Positions 14,922 through 23,491 of a stretch of 64,000 nucleotides of DNA are shown piece by piece. Source of the stretch: JAWLHK01 sp041690355 [NCBI: bacterium]. GTDB taxonomy: Bacteria > J088 > JAWLBW01. Position numbers and translations under genes: made by a program. Within the stretch, counting starts at the first letter, position 1. Each line of letters begins with the position of its first letter. Under the pieces are notes generated by a model, which saw only the letters and a program-made list of their open reading frames with translations, did not search any database and was not told the DNA's origin. Location of the stretch: NCBI GenBank assembly GCA_041690355.1, contig JAWLHK010000001.1, forward strand, positions 186,001-250,000, read 5' to 3'.

Positions 14922-17072
14922 ATGCACCCTGACTCTGTGGTATTCCCGGGATCGCGCGTCGCGCCGCCTTGGCTGAACGGCCTCCTGTACCGGTGGCCGC
15001 TGCCTGTCCTGCTCCTTCTCGCGTCCTGCGCGCCCGATCTCGATCTGGACACGGCCGACACCGAGACCCAGCGACCGATCGCCCTCTTCGATCTGCAGGA
15101 GCAGCAGAAGCTCCCCTGGCCCAACGTCGTGGCACAGACGCGGCGCACAGATACCGGCGAGCTCATCATCGGACCGCTCAACCTGCCCAATCCACAGAAC
15201 GATCCGCTCCTCGCGCAGGTCAATCAACTCACGGGTTTCACCCAGCTGCCGGTCATCACCGTCGACTTCAGCCGGCCGATTTCCGAAGCGAGTATTCTCC
15301 CCGGCGTCAACCTGAACGTCGCCGGCGTCAACCCGGCGAACGACCAGGACGTCGACGTTCTGGGCGAAGACATGGACATCGACTTTGACGAAGACCTGCT
15401 GAAACTGCGCATCTACCCCCGCCGCCCGCTGCGCCCGTCGTTTCAGTACGTCGTGCTGCTGACCAAATCGATCCGCGGCGAAGCCGACCGGCGCATCCAG
15501 GAAGACCTCTTCTTCCGCTTCACCAAGTACACGCAACCGCTCTTCGATCCTGAGACCAATCGGGTTCTGAGCGACCTTCTGCTCGCGCAGGACGTCGGCC
15601 CTGAAGAGGCGGCCCAGCTCGAACAGCTGCGCAGCATCTACCAGCGCAGCATCTACGGAAACCCGCTGATTCTGCAGGCCGTGCGGGCCGATCTGGCGCG
15701 CGATACCGGCCGGCCGGCCACCGGCTTCACCGAGGCCCAGGTGATCGACCATGTCGCCGTGGCCTCGGCCTTCGTGACCGCGACCTATCCGGGCGGCGAC
15801 CCGACGGCAGAGCTCGATACGGCCGTCGCCGACGTGCTCGCCAGCGGTTCGGCCGGCGGTTTCTTCCCGGGCGTAACTTTTCCGGCAGAACCGTTCTTCG
15901 CCGCCAACGCCCCGAATGTGCCGCGTGACAATCTGGCCTTTGTCGCCTTCGGCGTCATCACCTCACTCGACTACCGGGGTGAAGACGGCGCCTGGGCCAC
16001 GCCGGTCACGTCGACCATGGGCAGTCCCGTGACGGTTCCGGTCGTGGTGACCTACCCGCGGGCCATCACCGCGGGTCCCGTGCCCGTCGTCATCTTCCAG
16101 CACGGGTTGGGCAGCTGCAAGACACAGGCCATCTTTGCCGTAGCCGACAGCTTCGCACAGGCCGGCTTCGCAGTGGTCGGCCTTGATATCGTCGAGCATG
16201 GCGATCGTACACGCACCAACGCAGACACGAGCAACGACAACGAGGAGCCGGGCGCCTGCGACCAGATCATCGATGGCGCGCTGGTGCGCACCGGCGAAGG
16301 GTTCGTGCGCGTCGATAACCTTTCGGTTACCCGGGATGCCCTGCGGCAGACCGTCGTCGACCAGACGGCGCTCGCCAAGGCCTTGCGGGCAGGCGCCTTC
16401 AACGCCGTCCGCGGCGGCGGCGACTTCGCGCCCGGGAGCGAAACCTTCGCCGCCCTCAGCCTCGGCGGCATCGTCGGTTCCATGTTCCTCGCCGAACAGG
16501 ACATCGTGAACGTGGGGGTCGTGAACGCAACCGGCGTCTGGCTCTCGCGGCTGTTTCTCGAATCGCCGGCCATCGGGCCCCCGGTGCTTGAGGGGATCGC
16601 GCAGTCTGCAGGGGCCGGCCCGGTTACGGGCGAGACCTTCCAGGACTTTCTGACGAAACTGGTGCCGCTCGTGCAGGGGCTCATCGACCCGGCCGAACCG
16701 GCGTACTACCTGGAATCGGCGCTCAACGGCAACAACATCTCGGCCGCCAACTCGATTCTGCTCCAGCAGCCGCTGGGCGATCCGGTCATTCCGGCCTTCG
16801 CCACCGAGACGATGGCGCGCCTGGCCCAGCTCGAGCTGGTGACCCCGGACACCCCCGTCGACCAGCTGACCCGGGCATTTCCGTTCCCGGCCTGGACGCA
16901 GTTCGACGTCGCCGGCCACAGCGTACTGCTGACACCCGATAACCCGGCGACCGAAGATCCGGATACGGAGTTCCTGCCGGTCACGGCCGCCATGCGTCAA
17001 CAGATGCTCAACTACCTCGGCAGCTACCTGCTGAGTAACGGAACGGCTCTTCAGGTCATCTTTCCGCAATGA
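14922..17072 (+). CDS. VolA/Pla-1-like surface lipase lipoprotein
   Basis: A 716-residue predicted lipoprotein (lipobox LLLASC, C36) with the bacterial virulence-factor lipase N-terminal region followed by an alpha/beta-hydrolase domain. The oxyanion region reads FQHGLGSCK and the nucleophile elbow AALSLGGIVGS (S513), in which the usual GHSLGG glycine-histidine is replaced by AL. H at AGHSVLL near the C-terminus is a likely catalytic histidine. It overlaps the start region of a FadL-type porin gene. In Vibrio cholerae the lysophospholipase VolA is encoded with FadL and releases fatty acid for FadL uptake; the same pairing here supports that role. The start at 14922 follows GAGG; a longer in-frame start adds 20 residues. 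Confidence 0.82.
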   Translation: MHPDSVVFPGSRVAPPWLNGLLYRWPLPVLLLLASCAPDLDLDTADTETQRPIALFDLQEQQKLPWPNVVAQTRRTDTGELIIGPLNLPNPQNDPLLAQVNQLTGFTQLPVITVDFSRPISEASILPGVNLNVAGVNPANDQDVDVLGEDMDIDFDEDLLKLRIYPRRPLRPSFQYVVLLTKSIRGEADRRIQEDLFFRFTKYTQPLFDPETNRVLSDLLLAQDVGPEEAAQLEQLRSIYQRSIYGNPLILQAVRADLARDTGRPATGFTEAQVIDHVAVASAFVTATYPGGDPTAELDTAVADVLASGSAGGFFPGVTFPAEPFFAANAPNVPRDNLAFVAFGVITSLDYRGEDGAWATPVTSTMGSPVTVPVVVTYPRAITAGPVPVVIFQHGLGSCKTQAIFAVADSFAQAGFAVVGLDIVEHGDRTRTNADTSNDNEEPGACDQIIDGALVRTGEGFVRVDNLSVTRDALRQTVVDQTALAKALRAGAFNAVRGGGDFAPGSETFAALSLGGIVGSMFLAEQDIVNVGVVNATGVWLSRLFLESPAIGPPVLEGIAQSAGAGPVTGETFQDFLTKLVPLVQGLIDPAEPAYYLESALNGNNISAANSILLQQPLGDPVIPAFATETMARLAQLELVTPDTPVDQLTRAFPFPAWTQFDVAGHSVLLTPDNPATEDPDTEFLPVTAAMRQQMLNYLGSYLLSNGTALQVIFPQ

Positions 17073-17080
17073 GGCTCGCC

Positions 17081-18364
17081 ATGCACAAACTTACCCGTAT
17101 ATTGGCGTTCGTGAGCGTGGCCGGCTTCGCCGCAGAAGCGCACGCCACCGCCACCAAGAACACCGAAAACTCGGCCACGGGGGTCGGCATGGCCGACGCT
17201 CAGGTCGCCATCGTCGACGATCCCGGCGCGGTCTACTACAACCCGGCTGCCATGGCCCGGCTCGAGGACTCAGCCCTCATGCTGGGCGTAACGCCGCTCA
17301 TACTCGACGGCAGCTTCACGGCCGACCAGAACCTTCCGCAGGGATCTCCACGCACGGAGCTTCGTGCAGGGGAAACCGTAGACCAGACCCTCCCGGTCGC
17401 TCCGATTCCGCACCTGTACGGGGTCGCCCGTCTTCCGAGAGCCAATCTGGCTGTCGGGCTCGGGGTCTTTGCGCCCTTCGCGACGGGCTCTCAGTTTCCC
17501 GAAGACTGGGCCGGACGGGCGCAGGGCCACCATCTCCAGGTGCTCGCCCTGGCCGTCAACCCGAACATCGCCTGGGCCATCACGCCGAAGCTGAGTGTGG
17601 CGGCCGGCTTCTCGCTGGTTCAGAGTTCCCTGGAAATCGAAGAGGCGCTCCGGCCGAACTTCGGCAATCCGGCCGAAGACATCGGCATCCACATCGCCGC
17701 CGACGGCATGGGTTATCAGGGAAATGCGGCCGTGCATTGGCAGCCCACCGACATGCTCGCCCTGGGGGTGAGCTACCGCACCGCAATCAAGGTCGACATG
17801 GAAGGAGAAATCGACTTCCAGACTCCAAACCCCGTGTACGCGCCCGCCTTTCCCGATCAGGAGATCGAGACGACGTTCCGCTTTCCCGACACCCTCAACG
17901 CGGGCGTGGGACTTTTTCCGGCCGACCGCTGGAAGATCGACGCCGAAGTGGAGTTCAACCGGTACAACGTGAACCAGGAATTACGCATCGACCTTCCGCT
18001 CGACCGCCCCTCGCCCGAAATCGTCTCGGCAAACGACTGGGAAAACACGGTGAGCTACCGCCTCGGCGCCGAGTACAAAGGGAGCCGGCTGTGGGACTTT
18101 CGCGCGGGTGTCGCCTGGGACCCGACCCCGATCCCGATCGAACGCATGAGCCCGCTCGATCCGGATTCCGATCGATTCGTCACCGCGATCGGCGCCTCGT
18201 ATCACTGGAAGCGCAACGAATTCGCGCTCGGCCTCCAGTGGCAGGCCTTCACGAACCGCACCGTGGGCGCCGAAGAGATTGCAGCCGGCGCCGCCGACCT
18301 CCCCGGTACGTACAAATCCGATCTCTACGTCGCGAGTCTGAGCTGGATCTACGCGTTCAAATAG
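17081..18364 (+). CDS. FadL/OmpP1-type outer-membrane hydrophobic-compound transporter
   Basis: An outer-membrane beta-barrel of about 427 residues with a cleavable signal peptide (MHKLTRILAFVSVAGFAAEA). The mature N-terminus has the FadL plug signature: ENSATGVGMADAQVAIVDDP then GAVYYNPAAMARL, where the NPA(A/G) turn is diagnostic. The C-terminus ends in alternating strands and aromatic Trp/Tyr residues (SLSWIYAFK). It would import long-chain fatty acids or other hydrophobic molecules released by the upstream lipase. An alternative ATG at 17069 overlaps the lipase stop; 17081 is preferred because GAGG lies just before it. A terminator follows. Confidence 0.9.
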   Translation: MHKLTRILAFVSVAGFAAEAHATATKNTENSATGVGMADAQVAIVDDPGAVYYNPAAMARLEDSALMLGVTPLILDGSFTADQNLPQGSPRTELRAGETVDQTLPVAPIPHLYGVARLPRANLAVGLGVFAPFATGSQFPEDWAGRAQGHHLQVLALAVNPNIAWAITPKLSVAAGFSLVQSSLEIEEALRPNFGNPAEDIGIHIAADGMGYQGNAAVHWQPTDMLALGVSYRTAIKVDMEGEIDFQTPNPVYAPAFPDQEIETTFRFPDTLNAGVGLFPADRWKIDAEVEFNRYNVNQELRIDLPLDRPSPEIVSANDWENTVSYRLGAEYKGSRLWDFRAGVAWDPTPIPIERMSPLDPDSDRFVTAIGASYHWKRNEFALGLQWQAFTNRTVGAEEIAAGAADLPGTYKSDLYVASLSWIYAFK

Positions 18365-18390
18365 AACGCATGAAACCCTGGTCCTCGAAG

Positions 18391-18424
18391 CGAGCGGTCT
18401 CCATCAGGAGGCCGCTCGTTTTCC
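18391..18424 (+). terminator. Rho-independent terminator after the lipase-FadL operon
   Basis: Arms CGAGCGGTCTCC and GGAGGCCGCTCG (one G-T pair) with an ATCA loop, followed by TTTTCC. Confidence 0.85.
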
Positions 18425-18444
18425 TTGCGTGGGGGAACAGATTG

Positions 18445-19425
18445 CTACGGTTTCATCACGAGCGACCCGGTGGTCCGGCGTGACTCGAGCGCGCGGTGGA
18501 CCGCGGCCGCTTCGGTGAGGGGCCACTCACCGCCGAGCTGCGCGCGTACGGCCTCCTTCGCAATGACCTCGAAGAGCGCTCGGGCGCTTTCGAGAAGCTC
18601 GTCGCGGGTGCTCGTGTAATCGGCGATCCCCGGCCGGGTCAGGTAGAGCGACCCATGTCCGGCGAGCGTCATGACGTCGACCGGCGGCGCCTTGCCCGAG
18701 GCATTGCCGAAGGACACCAGCATCCCGCGGCGCGCGAGGCACTGCAGAGATCCCTCGAAGGTATCCTTGCCCACGGCATCGTAGACCACGGGAACACCCT
18801 TGCCATCGGTCAGCTCGCGCACGCGATCCACGAAGTTCTCCCGCGTGTACACGATGGTGTGCGTGCAGCCGTTTTCCCGGGCCAGGTCCGCCTTCTCGTC
18901 GCTCCCCACCGTGCCGATGACGGTCACGCCCAGGTGCCGCAGCCACTGGCACGCGAGCAACCCGACGCCGCCGGCGGCCGCATGCCAGAGCACCGTCATG
19001 CCGGGCTGCACCGGAAACGTGCGCCGGATCAGATACTCCACGGTCATCCCCTGAAGCATCGTGGCGGCGGCCGTCCGGAAATCGATCGCATCGGGAAGTG
19101 GAACGAGCTTTACGGCGCCCATGATCCGCCGTTCCGCATACGCGCCCGGCGGGCCGCTGATGGAACCGACGCGGTCGCCGGGTTTCACCTCGGTGACTCC
19201 CGCGCCGACGGCCTCGACCACGCCGGCCGCCTCCATGCCGATGCCGTGCGGCAGCGATGGCAGCTTATAGAGGCCCGAGCGGTGATAGGTATCGATGTAG
19301 TTGACGCCGATGTATTCATGGCGCACGAGCGCCTCGCCTGGCCCGGGCGCGACGAGCTCGATCTCGTCGCGTTGAAGAACTTCGGGACCGCCGGTCCTGT
19401 GAATGCGCATGGCGTAGGTCAGCAT
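18445..19425 (-). CDS. qor: NADPH:quinone oxidoreductase, zinc-independent MDR family
   Basis: A 326-residue quinone reductase of the medium-chain dehydrogenase/reductase superfamily. Features in order are [14 protein letters not shown] (about 50-63), [15 protein letters not shown], the nucleotide-binding [15 protein letters not shown] glycine motif and a C-terminal TTGSLVMKP ending typical of Qor. Zinc-ligand cysteines are absent, as expected. It reduces quinones with NADPH in the cytosol. The start at 19425 ([13 protein letters not shown]) lies six bases after a TACACT box, implying a leaderless message; a longer frame adds 20 residues of unrelated sequence. It is divergent from msrA. Confidence 0.92.
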   Translation of the reverse strand: MLTYAMRIHRTGGPEVLQRDEIELVAPGPGEALVRHEYIGVNYIDTYHRSGLYKLPSLPHGIGMEAAGVVEAVGAGVTEVKPGDRVGSISGPPGAYAERRIMGAVKLVPLPDAIDFRTAAATMLQGMTVEYLIRRTFPVQPGMTVLWHAAAGGVGLLACQWLRHLGVTVIGTVGSDEKADLARENGCTHTIVYTRENFVDRVRELTDGKGVPVVYDAVGKDTFEGSLQCLARRGMLVSFGNASGKAPPVDVMTLAGHGSLYLTRPGIADYTSTRDELLESARALFEVIAKEAVRAQLGGEWPLTEAAAVHRALESRRTTGSLVMKP

Positions 19426-19431
19426 GGGGAC

Positions 19432-19437
19432 AGTGTA
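19432..19437 (-). promoter_or_regulatory. -10 box directly upstream of qor
   Basis: TACACT on the minus strand ends six bases before the ATG at 19425, so the predicted transcription start falls on or next to the start codon. No convincing -35 or Shine-Dalgarno is seen. Confidence 0.5.
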
Positions 19438-19534
19438 GCATGCGGGCGCTTCGCGAATGCCCGACGTCCGATGCCCAATCCCCAATGCGCAGGGAAAGGA
19501 CGCGGGTCTTGCGCTCCGGATCCCGCGCCGAAGT

Positions 19535-19540
19535 TACAAT
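19535..19540 (+). promoter_or_regulatory. -10 box directly upstream of msrA
   Basis: TACAAT ends seven bases before the ATG at 19548. An in-frame ATG at 19539 overlaps the box itself, which argues for 19548 as the real start of a leaderless message. Confidence 0.5.
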
Positions 19541-19547
19541 GGAACAC

Positions 19548-20195
19548 ATGTACTTCCGCAAAAAACTCGAAATTCCCGCCCCGGGCCAGGCACTCCCGGG
19601 GCGGCGCGAAGAAATGCCGGTGCCGCCGCGGCACGAGGTGCTCGGCACTCCGCTGAAGCCGCCCTTCCCCGCGGGCTTTCAGCAGGCCGTCTTCGGCATG
19701 GGCTGCTTCTGGGGGGCAGAGCGCAAGTTCTGGCAGGCCCCCGGCGTCTACACGACCGCGGTCGGGTACGCGGGGGGCGATACGCCGAATCCGACCTACG
19801 AGGAGACCTGCTCGGGCATGACCGGCCACACCGAGGTCGTGCTCGTGGTCTGGGATCCGGAAAAGACGGACTTCGACGCCATGCTGCGCCTCTTCTGGGA
19901 GAACCACGATCCGACGCAGGGGATGCGGCAGGGGAACGACGTGGGCACGCAGTACCGTTCGGCGATCTATGCGAGCACCGAAGAGCAGCTGCGCCTTGCG
20001 CTGGCGAGCCGCGCAATCTACGAGCCGCGCCTGCAGGAGGCGGGGCTCGGCACGATCACGACGGAGATCCGCATGGCGCCGCCGTTCTACCATGCAGAGC
20101 CGTATCACCAGCAGTATCTCGCCAAGAACCCGGGCGGATACTGCGGCCTGGGCGGAACCGGCGTCGCCTGTCCGGCAAGCTGGCAGATTCCCTGA
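19548..20195 (+). CDS. msrA: Peptide-methionine (S)-S-oxide reductase MsrA
   Basis: A 215-residue methionine sulfoxide reductase. The catalytic signature is [16 protein letters not shown] with nucleophile C53; other conserved parts are [45 protein letters not shown] and YRSAIY. C-terminal cysteines in [14 protein letters not shown] can serve as resolving residues. The N-terminal extension of about 45 residues before the catalytic domain resembles larger MsrA forms; there is no clear export signal. Its divergent neighbour is a quinone reductase, which fits an oxidative-stress pair. Confidence 0.95.
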   Translation: MYFRKKLEIPAPGQALPGRREEMPVPPRHEVLGTPLKPPFPAGFQQAVFGMGCFWGAERKFWQAPGVYTTAVGYAGGDTPNPTYEETCSGMTGHTEVVLVVWDPEKTDFDAMLRLFWENHDPTQGMRQGNDVGTQYRSAIYASTEEQLRLALASRAIYEPRLQEAGLGTITTEIRMAPPFYHAEPYHQQYLAKNPGGYCGLGGTGVACPASWQIP

Positions 20196-20215
20196 CAGCC
20201 GCGCCGCCGGCAGGA

Positions 20216-20242
20216 TAGAATCAGCAGTTCGATCCGCTGATT
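20216..20242 (+). promoter_or_regulatory. -10 box and inverted repeat before the NmrA-like gene
   Basis: TAGAAT (20216-20221) overlaps an inverted repeat AATCAGC...GCTGATT (20219-20225 and 20236-20242, 10-base spacer). The repeat covers the expected transcription start and could be an operator. Confidence 0.4.
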
Positions 20243-20272
20243 CGCGGAACGCATTCCAACCGAGGATTCCGC

Positions 20273-20962
20273 ATGCCGCATCCCGCTCCCCGTCTTTTCG
20301 TCGCCGGCGCCACGGGCGTCGTCGGCGCCGAGGTCGTCGCCCGCGCCCGGACCGCGGGGATTTCCGTCACGCCCCACCTGCGCCCCCGGCGGGCGGCAGG
20401 GAACCCCCTCGGAGCCGATCCGGCGGCGGCAGTCTTCGATCTGGACGATCACGCGCGGCTCGTCGAAGCGATGCGCGGGCATACCGCCGTGCTGCAGCTC
20501 ATCGGCACGATGCGCAAACGGTTCAAGCAGGGCGATACCTACGAAACGAGTGATATCGGCACGACGCGCCTGCTCGTTGCGGCGGCACGGGAAGCCGGCG
20601 TTCCGCACGTCGTCGCGCTGACGTCCGTAGGGGCGGGACGGCCGGTCGGCACCTATCTGAAGGCGAAGGCCGAAGTCGAGCGCATCGTTACCGGTTCGGG
20701 CCTGCGCCACGACTTCTTTCGCCCGTCGTCGTTCATCGGCGGACCCCACCGGCCGCCGCCGGGCATGGCCGCCGCGCTGAACGCCGCCGCGGCCGCGGGC
20801 CTGCGGGGGACGGCGGCGCGCTTCCGCCCCATTCCGGTTCCCGACCTGGCGCGTTCGATTCTGCTCGCGGCGGTAGAGCCGGGTGACGGCGACCGGATCT
20901 TCGAGGGCGTAACCCTCTGGGCGCAAGTGGATGCGGCCCGAAGACGATTCGGAGCCTCGTAG
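20273..20962 (+). CDS. NAD(P)-binding NmrA/SDR-like protein
   Basis: A 229-residue atypical short-chain dehydrogenase. The N-terminal Rossmann motif is LFVAGATGVVGAEVV (GxxGxxG, about 8-22). Further features are VLQLIGTMRKRFKQGDTYET, TRLLVAAAREAGVPHVVALT-SVGAG and the closing RRFG. The active-site YxxxK appears as YLKAKAEVE. The family includes NmrA-like sensors and sugar-epimerase-like proteins that often act on redox or quinone substrates; the substrate here is unknown. Transcribed alone after an intervening -10 box and inverted repeat. Confidence 0.82.
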   Translation: MPHPAPRLFVAGATGVVGAEVVARARTAGISVTPHLRPRRAAGNPLGADPAAAVFDLDDHARLVEAMRGHTAVLQLIGTMRKRFKQGDTYETSDIGTTRLLVAAAREAGVPHVVALTSVGAGRPVGTYLKAKAEVERIVTGSGLRHDFFRPSSFIGGPHRPPPGMAAALNAAAAAGLRGTAARFRPIPVPDLARSILLAAVEPGDGDRIFEGVTLWAQVDAARRRFGAS

Positions 20963-21029
20963 GGGCTGGCCGCTGAGGGCTGGACGCTGGCGGCAATCGT
21001 CAATCGTAATTCTGCAAATCGCCTCGATC

Positions 21030-21058
21030 CGTCACTCGTCACTCGCAACTCGTCACTT
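21030..21058. repeat. Short-word intergenic repeat (GTGACGAGT family), reverse copy
   Basis: The complement of this stretch reads AAGTGACGAGTTGCGAGTGA followed by CGAGTGACG. The same words recur at 60861, 60941 and 62906. It covers the stop codon and last five codons of the MEKHLA gene. Confidence 0.75.
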
Positions 21059-21509
21059 CGGCGAAAGTGGCAGCCTGGCCTCGAAAGACGCCGGCGGCGT
21101 CAATCAGGTTCCACACCGTCGCGCGGCGGATGCGGAAGCGGGGGCCGCTCTTCGCGATGCGAACCCCCGCGTAGTCGTCGATGTAGCCCTTCGCGGTTAC
21201 GGCCGCGAGCAGGCGCGCCCGTTCGTCGCGGTTCACGGGTTCTGCGGAGAAGCGCGAAGGAAGCGCCACGAATTCCGCCCAGGTCATTTCAAACCGGGCC
21301 AGCGCGCTCGCGTTGCCGTAGTTGAAAACCGGATCGGCCTCTATCCCGTGCGAGACCACGACGAAGGGCGCGCGAAAAAGCGCTTCGGCTCGCGCCCGGG
21401 GGTCGGCCGGCGCATCGGCCAGCAGTGGCCGGCCGGTGACACGAAGGTGGCTGTCGAGCAGCAGATCGGTTTGCGCAATCAGCGCGCCGGCATCCGGTTC
21501 AGGCAGCAT
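21039..21509 (-). CDS. MEKHLA domain-containing protein
   Basis: A 156-residue protein matching the MEKHLA (PAS-related) domain across its length: VVVSHGIEADPVFNYGNASA, LARFEMTWAEFVALPSRFSA, AEPVNRDERARLL and GYIDDYAGVRIAKSGPRFRI. The family is found in cyanobacteria and plants and its role is unknown. It is the last gene of a three-gene minus-strand operon and overlaps the dehalogenase gene by 11 bases. Its last residues (EVTSCE) are encoded by a copy of the dispersed GTGACGAGT repeat, so the natural C-terminus has probably been altered or extended by the repeat. Confidence 0.85.
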   Translation of the reverse strand: MLPEPDAGALIAQTDLLLDSHLRVTGRPLLADAPADPRARAEALFRAPFVVVSHGIEADPVFNYGNASALARFEMTWAEFVALPSRFSAEPVNRDERARLLAAVTAKGYIDDYAGVRIAKSGPRFRIRRATVWNLIDAAGVFRGQAATFAEVTSCE

Positions 21510-22410
21510 CGGGGGATTCGTTCCAGGCCGCGAGGGCGCGCTGCGCGATTGCTTCGCCCCACTCCTGCACGAAGTGGCCCGCCTCGTCGACCTCCATCGC
21601 CGGCGGGCAGTTGCCGATCCAGCTGCGCAAGAGGGTCATCACCTCGCCGCCGAGTACGGGGTCCTGCAGGCCCACGGCCATGAACGTCTTCCCCTTCCAC
21701 TCGTTCTGCCACCAGTCGCGCGCGCGGCGGGAAATGGCGGCCCCCGGCGCATCGGGACGGTCGGGCACCAGGGCGGGAAACCGGCGCACCCCCGCCTTAT
21801 AGCGAGCGTCGGGAAACGGTGCATCGTACGCGCGACGCTCCTCGGCGGTCAGGTGCGGACAGGCGCGACCGAGCAGCTTGCCGACGGGCAGGTCGGGCGT
21901 CGCGGAGACATAGCCGCGCCAGGCTTCGAAGCCGGGGGTGAGCGCAACGTCACCCGTCCCGAGCGCCGTGTTCATGACGAGCAGCCGCGAGAACCGTTCG
22001 GGCATGTCCGGCGGGAGCGTGAGCCCGAGCAGCCCGCCCCAGTCCTGACAGACGAGTGTTATATTCCGCAGATCGAGCCGCCGGATGAATTCCAGGAGCA
22101 GGTTGCGGTGGAATTCGAACGTGTAGACCTCGTCGTCGACCGGTTTGTCAGATCTGCCGAACCCGAGCATGTCAGGGGCCACGACGCGGGCACCGGACCC
22201 GAGAAACGCAGGGATCATCTTGCGGAACAGGAACGCCCACGTCGGCTCGCCGTGAATGCACAGAAACGTCTCGGCGGCATCGGCCGGCCCCTCGTCGACA
22301 TAGTGCACGCGCATCCCCTCGTAACCGGGAAGGTCGTCGACGTAATGGGGCGCATACGGAAAATCGGGGAGGTCGGCAAAGCGTTCATCAGGCGTGCGCA
22401 GAATTTCCAC
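21499..22410 (-). CDS. Haloalkane dehalogenase, HLD-I type
   Basis: A 303-residue alpha/beta-hydrolase. It shows HLD-I hallmarks: HGEPTW (53-58), nucleophile D123 in VCQDWGGLLGLTL with halide-binding W124, acid D250 in MAVGLQDPVLGGEVM, base H279 in EVDEAGHFVQEW, and a cap-domain tryptophan W164. These enzymes hydrolyse carbon-halogen bonds in haloalkanes to alcohol and halide in the cytosol. The start is GTG at 22410 preceded by AGGAAGAG. It lies 30 bases downstream of a DHH-like gene and overlaps the MEKHLA gene. The natural substrate is not predictable. Confidence 0.9.
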   Translation of the reverse strand: MEILRTPDERFADLPDFPYAPHYVDDLPGYEGMRVHYVDEGPADAAETFLCIHGEPTWAFLFRKMIPAFLGSGARVVAPDMLGFGRSDKPVDDEVYTFEFHRNLLLEFIRRLDLRNITLVCQDWGGLLGLTLPPDMPERFSRLLVMNTALGTGDVALTPGFEAWRGYVSATPDLPVGKLLGRACPHLTAEERRAYDAPFPDARYKAGVRRFPALVPDRPDAPGAAISRRARDWWQNEWKGKTFMAVGLQDPVLGGEVMTLLRSWIGNCPPAMEVDEAGHFVQEWGEAIAQRALAAWNESPDAA

Positions 22411-22440
22411 GGACTCTTCCTTTCTTGTGACGCACCGGTG

Positions 22441-23301
22441 TCATCGGTTCCCCAGCGCAATCTTCCAGACCGTTTCGGGATCGAGGCACGAGCGGGTTCC
22501 ATCGGCATTGCGGGGCGCGCCGCCCACGGTGGAGCCGCCGCCCCAGCCGGGCTCGACGGCGTGCAGGGCCGCCAGCAGGCCGGGGACGTCGAAAGCGACG
22601 AATTCACTCCGCTTGGCGATCGTGTAGGCGCGCGAGGCGTCCTTCGCCGGCAGCGTGGCGATGAGCACCTGCCACCCGTCGGCGTAGGCGAGGCCCATCA
22701 TTTCGCGGTCTCCTTCGATGAGCGCCATGTTTCCCTCCGAAAACAGCACGCGGTAGGGCGCCGGCGCGGCGATTTCGGCCGCGGGAAATCCGGCGTTCAC
22801 CCAGGCCCCGGTCGCACGCAGGGATTCATCGAGCAGGCCACGGATGCTCTCGCCGCCGTACGTCCCCTTGCGCCGGGCATTGCGCTCTGCCTCGAGGATC
22901 GCTTCGAGGTACGTGCGCGCGAGCCGGTGGTCGGCTTCGGGCAGCGGATAGGCGGGGCCGTGCGCGTCGATCTTTCCCACCGCTTCGACAAGCCGACGGA
23001 CGGCCGGATCGGCGGCTTTGTCCGGGTGCGAGAGGAGAAAAACGGACAGCACCGTATCGGCGTCGACATCATTGACGTAGACGCGAAATCCATCCGGATC
23101 GAAGCCGACGAGCAGGGCGTCGAGCACCTGGACACAGGTGGCGCTCGTCGCGTGGCGCACGCAGTCTTCGTGGTGGTCGAACGAATAGCGCCGGCCGGCC
23201 GCATCGATCTGCGGGCCGCGCACGAAGCCGTCGAGCGCGATGCTCCCTTCGGGAAGATCCGCGAGGCGGGCGACGCGGCCGAAGTCCACGATCAGTTCCA
23301 T
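22441..23301 (-). CDS. DHH-like phosphoesterase-family protein, uncharacterised
   Basis: A 286-residue protein beginning MELIVDFGRVARLADLPEGS. SFDHHEDCVRHATSATCVQV (40-59) resembles the DHH metal motif, VYVNDVDADTVLSVFLL gives another Asp pair, and the end has a glycine-rich EPGWGGGSTVGGAPRN like the substrate loop of DHHA1 domains. I infer a DHH-superfamily hydrolase whose substrate I cannot name. The start at 23301 was chosen over an upstream frame that enters Pro/Arg-rich sequence. It is the first gene of the operon with the dehalogenase and MEKHLA genes and is divergent from the FAD dehydrogenase. Confidence 0.68.
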   Translation of the reverse strand: MELIVDFGRVARLADLPEGSIALDGFVRGPQIDAAGRRYSFDHHEDCVRHATSATCVQVLDALLVGFDPDGFRVYVNDVDADTVLSVFLLSHPDKAADPAVRRLVEAVGKIDAHGPAYPLPEADHRLARTYLEAILEAERNARRKGTYGGESIRGLLDESLRATGAWVNAGFPAAEIAAPAPYRVLFSEGNMALIEGDREMMGLAYADGWQVLIATLPAKDASRAYTIAKRSEFVAFDVPGLLAALHAVEPGWGGGSTVGGAPRNADGTRSCLDPETVWKIALGNR

Positions 23302-23491
23302 CCGTTCAGTCTGGCAAAAAGACGCAAGCGGCTCAACGATTTCTTCGCCGCAATCCACCGGCATGGCCGCGAACGGGCCGCTCCCGCGTAGCCGGCCTTC
23401 GCAGGCCGATCGGCAGGTGCCCGGGGCGCTCACCCTGTGGTATGCTTTTGGACCGACCCACCGGTCTCACCAGACGTACAGGGAGTGATGC

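Noticed and set aside
13560-15752. 730-codon minus-strand frame across the cyclase and lipase genes
   Set aside because: It spans two real genes on the other strand and reads as His/Asp/Arg-rich antisense sequence.
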